From Pacificimonas sp036351775 (GTDB lineage: Bacteria > Pseudomonadota > Alphaproteobacteria > Sphingomonadales > Sphingomonadaceae), in NCBI GenBank assembly GCA_036351775.1, contig JAZBPX010000013.1:1-39850 (forward strand): a stretch of DNA of 39,850 nucleotides, in the 5' to 3' direction. The notes under the pieces were generated by a model that made no database searches, had not been told where the DNA came from, and saw only the letters and a program-made list of their open reading frames with translations. The position numbers were made by a program, and so were the translations under genes. Shown here one piece after another: positions 25,482 to 32,613 of the stretch. The number at the start of each line of letters is the position of its first letter. Positions within the stretch are counted from its first letter, which is position 1.

Positions 25482-26050
25482 CCCAGACCGCAGACACCGC
25501 CGGCACGACCGCAAACCCCGCCGCCAACATGGGTACGCTCCTCCTCGTCGACGACGACCAGAGCTTCCGCAATCGCCTCGAACTCATGCTGTCGCGAAAG
25601 GGGTATGACGTCGCCGCGGCGGAGGGGGTCATGGCCGCCCGCGCGCTCGCCGCGAAGGTGAACCCCACCCATGCGGTCCTCGACATGAAGCTGGAGGACG
25701 GCACCGGCCTCGAGCTCGTCACCGAGCTGCGTGCGCTGCGCCCCGACATCCGCATCGTCATGCTGACGGGCTACGGCAATCTCACCACCGCCGTTGCCGC
25801 CATCAAGGCCGGCGCGGTCGATTACATCGCCAAGCCCGCCGATCCGGACGACATCATCAAGGCATTGTCCGCCAGCAGCGATGAAAAGCCGGAGCCACCC
25901 GAAGACCCAATGTCCGCCGACCGCGTCCGCTGGGAACATATCCAGCGCGTCTACGAGCTGTGCGACCGCAACGTCTCGGAAACCGCGCGCCGCCTCAAAA
26001 TGCACCGCCGCACCCTCCAGCGCATCCTGGCCAAACGCAGCCCGCGCTAG
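25478..26050 (+). CDS. regA: RegA/PrrA/ActR response regulator
   Basis: The predicted 190-residue protein starts at ATG 25478, overlapping the regB stop. The receiver domain has LLLVDDDQ, phospho-acceptor D69 in AVLDMKLEDGTG, a T in VMLTGYGN and K in IAKPADPDD. The proline-containing linker KPEPPEDP leads to the Fis-type helix-turn-helix, where VSETARRLKMHRRTLQRIL is almost invariant in RegA orthologues. It should control respiration, cytochrome oxidases and redox-linked metabolism. No adjacent target promoter can be identified from sequence alone. Confidence 0.95.
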   Translation: MTQTADTAGTTANPAANMGTLLLVDDDQSFRNRLELMLSRKGYDVAAAEGVMAARALAAKVNPTHAVLDMKLEDGTGLELVTELRALRPDIRIVMLTGYGNLTTAVAAIKAGAVDYIAKPADPDDIIKALSASSDEKPEPPEDPMSADRVRWEHIQRVYELCDRNVSETARRLKMHRRTLQRILAKRSPR

Positions 26051-26080
26051 GGGGAGGCCTTGCGTTTGCTCTTTTAGGAT

Positions 26081-26170
26081 CGTCATCCCCGCGAAAGCGG
26101 GGATCCACCTCCGAAGCGTGCGCCCCGGTCCACCCACAAAAGATGGATTCCCGCCTGCGCGGGAATGACG
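26081..26170. repeat. Paired palindromic intergenic repeat (copy 1)
   Basis: CGTCATCCCCGCGAAAGCGG... (26081-26108) and the inverse-oriented TGGATTCCCGCCTGCGCGGG... (26144-26170) form a head-to-head pair. Each unit is itself a hairpin. The same pair recurs at 36206-36307 and 36387-36490. Confidence 0.8.
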
Positions 26171-26198
26171 GGGCTCGCTGCGGCGGGAGGAAACGCCC

Positions 26199-26696
26199 TC
26201 ACCCCCATCCACCCGGTACCGTCAGCAGATACTCATCGCGGACCTGCATCAGGCGCGATGCTGCCGCGCGCGCGAACAGGGCCGTTGCGCGCTTTCGGCG
26301 CGGGGCGGACAGTTTGTCAGGCCGTGGCGGGCGCAGTGCCGTCGCCTCGTACCGGTCCGCGATCAGCAGACCGCAGCTGCCCGGCTCATAGCAGTCCTCG
26401 TCCAGCAGCCCCGCGTCGAACCCCGCCGGGATGCCCCAGTAGAACTCGTCGCACCATTCCAGATAGTCGGGCCACTTCCGGTCACCCTTCAGGTCGCCCA
26501 CCGCCACCTTGATCTCGACCACGGTCAGCGTGCCGTCGGCATTCAGCGCCATGACGTCAACGCGGCGGCCGCCGGGCAGCATGACCTCGGTCAGGCACAC
26601 GGCCTTGCGTTGCCAGAACCAGCGACCGACGCCGCGCGCCACGTCGGCGGCGGTCAGCCGCTCGGCGGCGGGGGGTTCGGGAACGATACTGGCCAT
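26199..26696 (-). CDS. mmcB: MmcB family DNA repair protein (PD-(D/E)XK-like)
   Basis: The predicted 165-residue protein starts at 26696 (MASIVPEPPA), with GGGAG just upstream. EVMLPGGRRVDVMALNADGT, VVEIKVAVGDLKGDRKWPDY and CDEFYWGIPAGFD match MmcB, a nuclease-fold protein needed for mitomycin C resistance in Caulobacter, where it is SOS-regulated. The motif D...EIK is the probable metal centre. A perfect GTTC-N7-GTTC LexA box lies nine bases before the start codon, which supports both the assignment and the start. The terminator of the SleB-like gene is immediately upstream. Confidence 0.88.
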   Translation of the reverse strand: MASIVPEPPAAERLTAADVARGVGRWFWQRKAVCLTEVMLPGGRRVDVMALNADGTLTVVEIKVAVGDLKGDRKWPDYLEWCDEFYWGIPAGFDAGLLDEDCYEPGSCGLLIADRYEATALRPPRPDKLSAPRRKRATALFARAAASRLMQVRDEYLLTVPGGWG

Positions 26697-26704
26697 CTCC
26701 CGCG

Positions 26705-26719
26705 GAACATTAGTGGAAC
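26705..26719 (-). promoter_or_regulatory. LexA (SOS) box of mmcB
   Basis: The plus strand reads GAAC-ATTAGTG-GAAC, i.e. GTTC-CACTAAT-GTTC on the coding strand: an exact match to the alphaproteobacterial LexA consensus GTTC-N7-GTTC. Its position beside mmcB, an SOS gene in Caulobacter, makes LexA repression likely. Confidence 0.8.
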
Positions 26720-26723
26720 GGGC

Positions 26724-26764
26724 GCAAAAGAAAAGGGCGCCCAACCCCCCGGATGGCCGCCCTT
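26724..26764 (-). terminator. Rho-independent terminator of the SleB-like hydrolase gene
   Basis: On the minus strand AAGGGCG pairs with CGCCCTT across a GC loop (with a further three inner pairs), followed by a T-rich run (TTTTCTTTT). It begins 40 bases after the hydrolase stop and separates it from mmcB. Confidence 0.75.
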
Positions 26765-26804
26765 CTCGTGTCCGCTCTCGCGGGATCCGGTTTTGCCCCG
26801 GCGC

Positions 26805-27419
26805 TTACCGGTAAAAGATGTGCCGCCCGATGGTCGACGTCCGGTGAAAGGCGCTGCGCCACTTCGGATTGACATAGTCGGCATGGAAGAACACCGCCTC
26901 GTCCGTCACGTCTTCCCACGTATCGGTCGCCGCGACGATGGCGACGGCCTTCGCGCGCTGCCACGTGGCGCGGTTGTGGGTCGGAAAGTCCGGCTTCCCG
27001 TCAAAGGTAAAGCTGAACTGGTAGCGCTGGTATACGACCGCGCACAGCGTGTCCGGCCAGCGGCTGTCATCCGCGCGGTTCAGGACGACCTGCGCCACGG
27101 CCAGCTGGCCCTCCAGCGGCTCGCCCCGCGCTTCGTTGTAGACCGCGCTCGCCAGGCAGCGCATTTCCTCGTCCAGCTCCACATCGCCGTAATCGGCGAC
27201 GCGGTCCACCAGCGTGCGCAGCGACACGTCGGCCTCGACGCTGTCGCCGAACAGCGGCGCTTCATATTCGATGGTGTCGACGGGAAGCGCCGACTGCGCT
27301 TCGGCGGTCACCGGCAGCGTGGCGGCGGGAACCGCCTGGATATCGGTGGGTAGGTCCGCAGCGGCCATCAGGCCAAGACCGGCCAGGGCCGCCGCAACGG
27401 CCCGCTTTGACTTCAACAT
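26805..27419 (-). CDS. SleB/CwlJ-like cell wall hydrolase
   Basis: The 204-residue protein has a hydrophobic N-terminal export segment (MLKSKRAVAAALAGLGLMAA), a linker, and a C-terminal hydrolase_2 domain: MRCLASAVYNEARGEPLEGQ (with the catalytic Glu of NEARGE), AVAQVVLNR, CAVVYQRYQFSF and TDEAVFFHADYVNPKW. Such enzymes cleave peptidoglycan (lytic transglycosylase type in Bacillus SleB). Start ATG 27419 has AGGA seven bases upstream. It is a single-gene unit ended by a strong terminator. Confidence 0.9.
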   Translation of the reverse strand: MLKSKRAVAAALAGLGLMAAADLPTDIQAVPAATLPVTAEAQSALPVDTIEYEAPLFGDSVEADVSLRTLVDRVADYGDVELDEEMRCLASAVYNEARGEPLEGQLAVAQVVLNRADDSRWPDTLCAVVYQRYQFSFTFDGKPDFPTHNRATWQRAKAVAIVAATDTWEDVTDEAVFFHADYVNPKWRSAFHRTSTIGRHIFYR

Positions 27420-27570
27420 GTGATTATCCTGTGCTATCCGACAGTTAGGCTTATAAAGTGACCCGATCTCTTACGCGGGCGGTACCTGATGTCTGTCTTC
27501 GTTTCGCGTTGGGCACGCCTATTGCGTCCCGTTCAGTTGCCGCCCTGATATGTTGCCGGGCCGGGCAGGG

Positions 27571-27924
27571 TCAACTCAGCGACGGCAAATCCGCGATGAA
27601 CTGTGCAGGATCAGCGATATCCAGTTCCACGACCCACAAATCGGGGTCGTAGCGCCTTTGTTTTTCCAGCGTTTCCAATAGTTTCGGATCGCGCTCAGGC
27701 AGATTTCCCACGATTTCGCGCCATTCCGAGCGCCCGTCGCCTAGGTTCGTGCGGCTTAAAACCGTCGTTAGACCAGCCCGGTCGCGTAGCACCAGGATGA
27801 CCGATCCCCCGCTCGCCTCACCCTTCGTCAGCACGGTCACGAAATGCCCCTCGGCGGCCAGCGTTCGCCGCAGCCCGTCGACCCAGACCTTCGTGGGCAG
27901 GCGTCCGGTAGCGGGGGGCGTCAG
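27571..27924 (-). CDS. DUF1491 family protein, probable CTG start
   Basis: The family-like sequence begins before any ATG, GTG or TTG: in this frame upstream of GTG 27840 the codons read LTPPATGRLPTKVWVDGLRR, which matches the expected DUF1491 N-terminus (M-T-P-x..., then a K-x-W-V segment). The first codon is CTG 27924, whose last two bases are part of the TGA stop of the upstream thioesterase gene (CTGA). With it the protein has 117 residues, the family's usual size. GTG 27840 would remove 28 conserved residues. The C-terminal KQRRYDPDLWVVELD is diagnostic. Function is unknown. Confidence 0.75.
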   Translation of the reverse strand: MTPPATGRLPTKVWVDGLRRTLAAEGHFVTVLTKGEASGGSVILVLRDRAGLTTVLSRTNLGDGRSEWREIVGNLPERDPKLLETLEKQRRYDPDLWVVELDIADPAQFIADLPSLS

Positions 27925-28412
27925 CCGGGCTCGCCCGCATAGCCGGGCAGGTCGCCCAGCGCGATCTTGGAGCGCATGAAGTTCCCCGTCCCGCGCGCCA
28001 CCTCTTCGCCGTCCGCCGTCATCAGCCGGCTCTCCCCAACGAACAGCCGCCGCCGCCCACTGACCAGTCGGCCCTCGGCAATCAGCGGCCCGGCAGTGAG
28101 GGGCCGCTCCATCTGCAGGTTAAAGCCCGTTGTCAGGATGAAGACGTCCCGCACGGCCGTATTGACGGCGTAAAAGGCCGCATCGTCCAGCATCTTGAAA
28201 TAGACCGTGCCGTGCGCGGCCCCGGCGGCATGGAAATGCCGCGGCTCCACGGTAAAGTGGATCTGCGCGCGCCCCTCTTCCAGAATGACGAGGCGGGACG
28301 CGAAGCTGCCGTTGATCGGCGCCGCTGCGTACAGGCGCTCCAGCCCGCGCAGGTGCGCGTGCACGACCGCAGGATCGATCGCTGGATCGGCCGCTGTCTC
28401 ATCGTCGGTCAT
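27921..28412 (-). CDS. PaaI-family hotdog thioesterase
   Basis: The 163-residue protein has the hotdog pattern: HFTVEPRHFHAAGAAHGTVY (the HAAGxxHGG-like active segment), KMLDDAAFYAVNTAV, FILTTGFNLQMERPLTAGPL and a VSGRRRLFVGESRLM strand pair. Such enzymes hydrolyse acyl-CoA thioesters; the acyl group cannot be named. Its stop overlaps the CTG start of DUF1491, so the two are probably translationally coupled. It begins 12 bases downstream of the HPF gene's stop, on the same strand. Confidence 0.87.
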   Translation of the reverse strand: MTDDETAADPAIDPAVVHAHLRGLERLYAAAPINGSFASRLVILEEGRAQIHFTVEPRHFHAAGAAHGTVYFKMLDDAAFYAVNTAVRDVFILTTGFNLQMERPLTAGPLIAEGRLVSGRRRLFVGESRLMTADGEEVARGTGNFMRSKIALGDLPGYAGEPG

Positions 28413-28424
28413 TGCCGGGACACG

Positions 28425-29003
28425 CTATTTCGGTTCGACCCAGCCGATATGGCCGTCATCGCGCCGGTAGACCATGTTCAGCGCCTCGGTCTGCGCATTG
28501 CGGAACATCAGGGCGGGCGTGTGTTTCAGGTCCAGCAGCATCACCGCGTCCGACACCGTCACCTGCGGGATGCTTTCGGCCATGTCCGCGATGATAAGGG
28601 GCGCATCGTCCTCCGGAACCTCGTCGGCCTCCGGCGTCGCCTGCAGCACGCGGTAGGTCGAATCCAGCTCGGCAATCGCCGCCGGGTCCGGCTTCGTCCG
28701 CGCCCGGTCGCGCAGCTTGCGCTTGTAGCGGCGCAGCTGTTTCTCGATCCGTTCCGCCGCGCCGTCAAAGCTCGCCCGCGCGCTCTGAAAGGCATGGGCA
28801 TGGCTTTTCATGATCAGCCCCTGCGACAGCTGCATGACGATGGTGGCGTCGAACTCATGTTCGTGCGGGCCGGGGGCGAAGGTGATCGTCGCGCCGGTGA
28901 CGCCGACAGTGAACTTCTCCGCCAGATCGGCGATCTTCGCTTCGGCATGCGCGGTCAGCGCGTCGCCGACGTCCAGTTGATGACCGGAAATCCGAATGTC
29001 CAT
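28425..29003 (-). CDS. hpf: Ribosome hibernation-promoting factor, long form (HPF/RaiA)
   Basis: The 192-residue protein has an N-terminal S30AE domain (MDIRISGHQLDVGDALTAHA, then EAKIADLAEKF and EHEFDATIVMQL) and the C-terminal domain of long HPF (TVSDAVMLLDLKHTPALMFR followed by NAQTEALNMVYRRDDGHIGW). Long HPF dimerises ribosomes as 100S particles in stationary phase. It is followed by the thioesterase gene after 12 bases. No rpoN or ptsN neighbour is present, unlike in many proteobacteria. Confidence 0.95.
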   Translation of the reverse strand: MDIRISGHQLDVGDALTAHAEAKIADLAEKFTVGVTGATITFAPGPHEHEFDATIVMQLSQGLIMKSHAHAFQSARASFDGAAERIEKQLRRYKRKLRDRARTKPDPAAIAELDSTYRVLQATPEADEVPEDDAPLIIADMAESIPQVTVSDAVMLLDLKHTPALMFRNAQTEALNMVYRRDDGHIGWVEPK

Positions 29004-29027
29004 GGGGCGGTTGGCCCTCCTTCTGGT

Positions 29028-29726
29028 TTAGGTCTGATAGCCGGGAACCCGCTTCCACATCGGGTTCGTCAGCGTGTCTACGAACGCGCGGTGGCGCGCG
29101 CGTTCCTCATCGCTCGGCGCAAAAGTCCGTACCGGCCAGACACGGCGCGCGTTGGCCGCAGCCACCAGGGCGGGCGGGGACAGCGTCGGCGTGTCCAGCG
29201 ACATGCCGCGCTGCCGGCCCCCGCGCAGCTCGACATATACATCCGCCAGCAGCTCCGAATCGAGCAGCGCGCCATGTTTTTCGCGGCGGCTCAGGTCGAT
29301 CCCGAACCGCCCGCACAGCGCGTCGAGCGAATGGCCCTTGCCCGGAAACTTGTCGCGCGCGATCACCAGCGTATCGACGATCCGGTCGACCGACAGCTTG
29401 TTACGGCCCGCCAGCGCCAGTTCGGCATTCACGAACTTGAAATCGAACATCGCATTGTGCGCGACCAGCTTCGCATCCTCACCGATAAAGGCCAGGAACT
29501 CGTCGACAATGTCGGCAAAGGACGGCTTGTCTGCCAGCGTTTCGTTGGTGTGGCCGTGGATTTTCGCCGCCTCGGCCGGCATGTCCCGGCGCGGATTGAT
29601 GATGCGGTGAAAGCTGCGGCCCGTGGGCATCAGCCCGTCCAGCTCTACTGCCCCGATCTCGCAGATCCTGTGGCCTTCATCCGGGTCGAACCCCGTCGTT
29701 TCGGTGTCGAAGACGATTTCAAGCAT
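29028..29726 (-). CDS. dnaQ: DNA polymerase III epsilon subunit (3'-5' exonuclease)
   Basis: The predicted 232-residue protein starts at 29726 (MLEIVFDTETTGFDPDEGHR), where family members begin; a 12-residue extension to 29762 is possible. Exo I is DTETTG (D7, E9), Exo II HNAMFDFKFVN, and Exo III HGALLDSELLADVY (H and D). It proofreads for the replicative polymerase. The 5' part is encoded inside the 3' end of coaE in another frame (82-bp overlap). It ends the ppsR-maf-aroE-coaE-dnaQ run next to the proposed origin. Confidence 0.95.
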   Translation of the reverse strand: MLEIVFDTETTGFDPDEGHRICEIGAVELDGLMPTGRSFHRIINPRRDMPAEAAKIHGHTNETLADKPSFADIVDEFLAFIGEDAKLVAHNAMFDFKFVNAELALAGRNKLSVDRIVDTLVIARDKFPGKGHSLDALCGRFGIDLSRREKHGALLDSELLADVYVELRGGRQRGMSLDTPTLSPPALVAAANARRVWPVRTFAPSDEERARHRAFVDTLTNPMWKRVPGYQT

Positions 29727-30334
29727 TCCCGGCAGTATCGGACGCTGCTTGCGCTTAGGCAAGCGGTCAACCGGCGCACGGCCAGGCGCGAATGGCGTTT
29801 TCCGCGTCCCGTCTCGATCACGAAGTCCGCGCGCGCCCGCTTTACGGCATCGGGGACCTGCCGCTTCAGGATGTCGGCGAATTTCTCCGGCGTCATGATC
29901 GGGCGGGCCAGAACGCGGGCGCGCTGGATATGCGCCGGCGCCGATACCACCACGATCCCATCCACCCGTTTCCAGCCGCCGCCCTCGAACAGCAGCGGGA
30001 TGTCCAGCACCACGAAGGGCTGCCGCGCCTGCCGGTGCCGCCGCAGGAACGCGGCCTGCGCCTGTCCCACCAGAGGGTGCACGATCGCCTCCAGCCGCTT
30101 CAGGGCCGCCGGATCGCCAAACACCGCCTTGCCGAGCGCCGCCCGGTCCAGCACCCCGTCCAGCACGACCCCGGGAAACGCCTCCGAGATTGGCCCGAGC
30201 GCCCGGCCGCCGAGTGCCTGCAGCCGGTGAACCTCCGCGTCCGCATCGAACACCGGCACGCCTTCACCTCTAAAGAAGCCGGCCGCGGTCGACTTCCCCA
30301 TTCCGATGGAGCCCGTCAGGCCGATCCGCTTCAT
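29645..30334 (-). CDS. coaE: Dephospho-CoA kinase
   Basis: The 229-residue protein phosphorylates dephospho-CoA in the last step of CoA synthesis. Visible motifs are the P-loop GLTGSIGMGKST (5-16), DADAEVHRL, IVHPLV and VLDIPLLFEGG. Typical CoaE ends near residue 200; here the frame continues about 28 residues through the start of dnaQ with an Arg/Ser-rich tail (VRYCRECLKSSSTPKRRGST). The tail may be real or may mark an error near 29750. The start overlaps the aroE stop by ATGA. Confidence 0.92.
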   Translation of the reverse strand: MKRIGLTGSIGMGKSTAAGFFRGEGVPVFDADAEVHRLQALGGRALGPISEAFPGVVLDGVLDRAALGKAVFGDPAALKRLEAIVHPLVGQAQAAFLRRHRQARQPFVVLDIPLLFEGGGWKRVDGIVVVSAPAHIQRARVLARPIMTPEKFADILKRQVPDAVKRARADFVIETGRGKRHSRLAVRRLTACLSASSVRYCRECLKSSSTPKRRGSTRMKATGSARSGQ

Positions 30335-31164
30335 GACGTCAGGATCCTTCTCAGGTCATCGTCACCATCGGGCGGCGGGGCTCCGAAGAACCGCTCGAAG
30401 GCGGGCCGCGCCTGCCCGATCAGCATCGTCAGACCGTCCATGGTCTGCAGCCCCCGCGCCCGCGCCGCCTTCAACAGCGGCGTTTCCAGCGGCGCATAGA
30501 CGATGTCCATCACCGCCGCGTCATCCGGCAGCGGGTCCAGGTCGAGATCGAGCGGCGGCATACCCGTCATGCCAAGGCTGCTGGTATTGATCAGCACCGC
30601 CGCTGCGGGAACGCCGCTCGTCAGGGACCGGACCGACCCGGTCAGGCCCAGGTCCGTCAGCAGCTTCACGCCCTTGTCCTGCGTCCGGTTCATGATGGTC
30701 ACGCTGCTGACTGCCCGCGCCTGCAGCGCCGCCAGTACCGCGCGCGCCGCCCCGCCTGCACCGACAACCACAGCGGTTCGCCCTTTCAGGCTCAGCCGGT
30801 CCAGCCCGCTCAGGACGCCCGCCACGTCGCTATTCGTCCCGCCCAGCCGTTCGCCGTTCCGAAACACGGTGTTTACCGCCCCGAGAGGCTTCGCAATCGC
30901 CTCTACCCGATCCTTCAGCAGCGCGTAGACCGCCTCCTTGTGCGGTACGGTTACATTGCACCCGCGCCAGTACGGATCTTGCCGCCGATGTGCCAGATAG
31001 GCTCGCAGGTCGTCCGGCGTCACATGCGCGGTCCGGTAATCACCGGCGATATCCAGCGCTGCCAGCCAGTGACGGTGGATATCCGGCGACCGCGAATGCG
31101 CCACCGGGTCGCCGATCACTTCCGCATAGGGCAGCGCCATGGGCGGCAGGTCGCGCCAGTTCAT
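30331..31164 (-). CDS. aroE: Shikimate dehydrogenase
   Basis: The predicted 277-residue protein starts at 31164 (MNWRDLPPMALP), overlapping the maf stop by ATGA; the upstream extension to 31302 lies inside maf. PVAHSRSPDIHRHW binds shikimate, NVTVPHKEAVY holds the catalytic lysine (K76), GGTNSDVAGVL the catalytic Asp, VVVGAGGAARAVLAAL the NADP glycine-rich loop, and NTSSLGM plus DGLTMLIGQA complete the family. The enzyme reduces 3-dehydroshikimate in aromatic amino acid synthesis. Confidence 0.96.
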   Translation of the reverse strand: MNWRDLPPMALPYAEVIGDPVAHSRSPDIHRHWLAALDIAGDYRTAHVTPDDLRAYLAHRRQDPYWRGCNVTVPHKEAVYALLKDRVEAIAKPLGAVNTVFRNGERLGGTNSDVAGVLSGLDRLSLKGRTAVVVGAGGAARAVLAALQARAVSSVTIMNRTQDKGVKLLTDLGLTGSVRSLTSGVPAAAVLINTSSLGMTGMPPLDLDLDPLPDDAAVMDIVYAPLETPLLKAARARGLQTMDGLTMLIGQARPAFERFFGAPPPDGDDDLRRILTS

Positions 31165-31796
31165 GCGGGCATCACCCCGCGTGCTCTCAGATAGCCGAGC
31201 AGCGGGATCAGTGGCAGGCCGCGAATGGTGAACTGGTCGCCCTGCACCCGTTCGAACAGCTGCACCCCGCGCTCCTCGATGCGGTAGCCGCCGACGCCCC
31301 ACAGCAGCGTCTCGCCCTCGCGCTCAAGATAGCCGTCCAGCCAGTCCTCACTGAAATTCCGCACCCACAAGCGCGCGCTGTCGAGCTGCCGCCACACCGC
31401 CCGGCCGTTTTCGGCAATCACGATGGCCGACCGCAGCATGTGCGGCTTCCCGCGCAAATCCATCAGCTGCGCCTTCAGCGCCGCCATGTCCGCGGCCTTG
31501 TCGAGCGCGCGGCCATCCCCCGTTTCCAGCATCTGGTCCCCGCCCAGCACCAGCGCGCCCGGCAGCTTGCGCGAGATCTTCACCGCCTTCGCCTCGGCCA
31601 GCGCGTCCGCCTGGTCGCGCACCGACAGCCCCTCGGCACGCAGCGATTCCTTCATCTGCTCTTCGTCCACCATCGGCGGCACGGCCTCGTGCGGCACGCC
31701 CGCCGCGTCCAGAATCGCCCGCCGCGACGCACTGGTCGAGGCCAGCACGAGCTGCGGCGTCTCTGCGGCCCCTTCCGCCAAGTAAGCCCCGCCCAT
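31161..31796 (-). CDS. maf: Maf family nucleotide pyrophosphatase
   Basis: The 211-residue protein begins MGGAYLAEGAAETPQLVLAS and carries LASTSASRRAILDAAGV (the S/T-S-x-R-R nucleotide-binding segment), ALAEAKAVKIS, LVLGGDQMLETGD and VGGYRIEERGVQLFERVQGD. Maf proteins hydrolyse non-canonical nucleotides such as dTTP/UTP or m7GTP. The Q in GGDQ is also found in other alphaproteobacterial members as far as I recall. It starts one base after the ppsR stop and overlaps aroE, so it is tightly coupled to both. Confidence 0.93.
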   Translation of the reverse strand: MGGAYLAEGAAETPQLVLASTSASRRAILDAAGVPHEAVPPMVDEEQMKESLRAEGLSVRDQADALAEAKAVKISRKLPGALVLGGDQMLETGDGRALDKAADMAALKAQLMDLRGKPHMLRSAIVIAENGRAVWRQLDSARLWVRNFSEDWLDGYLEREGETLLWGVGGYRIEERGVQLFERVQGDQFTIRGLPLIPLLGYLRARGVMPA

Positions 31797-31797
31797 C

Positions 31798-32613
31798 TCA
31801 GCCCGGATCCTCGCGGTTCATCAGGCGCATCACCGCCGCCGCGCTTTCCTCGATGGCCTTGCGCGTCACGTCGATCACCGGCCAGCCATTGTCGGAAAAC
31901 AGCCGCCGCGCATCCGCCACCTCGCGCCGGATATTTTCTTCATCCACATAATCCGTTGTCGGCGTCTGCGCGAGGCTGAGCAGCCGGTTCCGCCGCACCT
32001 CGATCAGGCGCTGCGGCGTTGTTGTCAGCCCCACGATGAACGGCTTTGTCAGCGTGAACAGGATCGGCGGCGGCCTGCGCCCCGGCACCAGCGGATAGTT
32101 CGCCGTCTTGAAGCCGCGGTTCGCCAGGTAAATGCTCGTCGGCGTCTTCGAGGTGCGCGACACGCCCAGCAGCAGGATATCCGCCTCGTTCCAGTTCTCC
32201 GATCCCTGCCCGTCGTCATGCGCCATCGTGTAGTTGATCGCCTCGACGCGCGCGAAATAGGCATCGTCCAGCTTGTGCTGGCGCCCGGGGCGCGCGGTCG
32301 CCGCTTTCCCCAGCATGATCGACAGGCCCGCCACCACCGGGTCGATCGCCGACACCGCCGGAATGCCCAGCGCCTCGCACCGCGCCTCCAGCCGGTCGCG
32401 CACCTCACCCGTCGCCAGCGTAAAGATGACGAGGCCCGGATTGCCGCCCACATCCTCCAGCACGCGGTCGAGATGCCCGGTCGTCCGCACCAGCGGCCAG
32501 AAATGCTTCACCGCCTCGACTTCCTCGAACCGGGCAAGGCTCGCGCGCGCCACCGACTCCAGCGTTTCGCCGGTACTGTCGGAAATCAGATGCAGATGAA
32601 TGCGTTCGGCCAT
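31798..32613 (-). CDS. ppsR: Pyruvate-phosphate-dikinase regulatory protein / kinase-pyrophosphorylase (DUF299)
   Basis: The 271-residue protein begins MAERIHLHLISDSTGETLES and has the P-loop-like LLLGVSRTSKTPTSIYLA (residues 150-160), and GRRPPPILF, both typical of the DUF299 family. The enzyme phosphorylates ADP-dependently and dephosphorylates PPDK or PEP synthase. In Caulobacter the DUF299 gene borders the origin on one side and hemE on the other, the same arrangement as here. It starts at the left edge of the proposed oriC and is transcribed away from it. Confidence 0.95.
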   Translation of the reverse strand: MAERIHLHLISDSTGETLESVARASLARFEEVEAVKHFWPLVRTTGHLDRVLEDVGGNPGLVIFTLATGEVRDRLEARCEALGIPAVSAIDPVVAGLSIMLGKAATARPGRQHKLDDAYFARVEAINYTMAHDDGQGSENWNEADILLLGVSRTSKTPTSIYLANRGFKTANYPLVPGRRPPPILFTLTKPFIVGLTTTPQRLIEVRRNRLLSLAQTPTTDYVDEENIRREVADARRLFSDNGWPVIDVTRKAIEESAAAVMRLMNREDPG

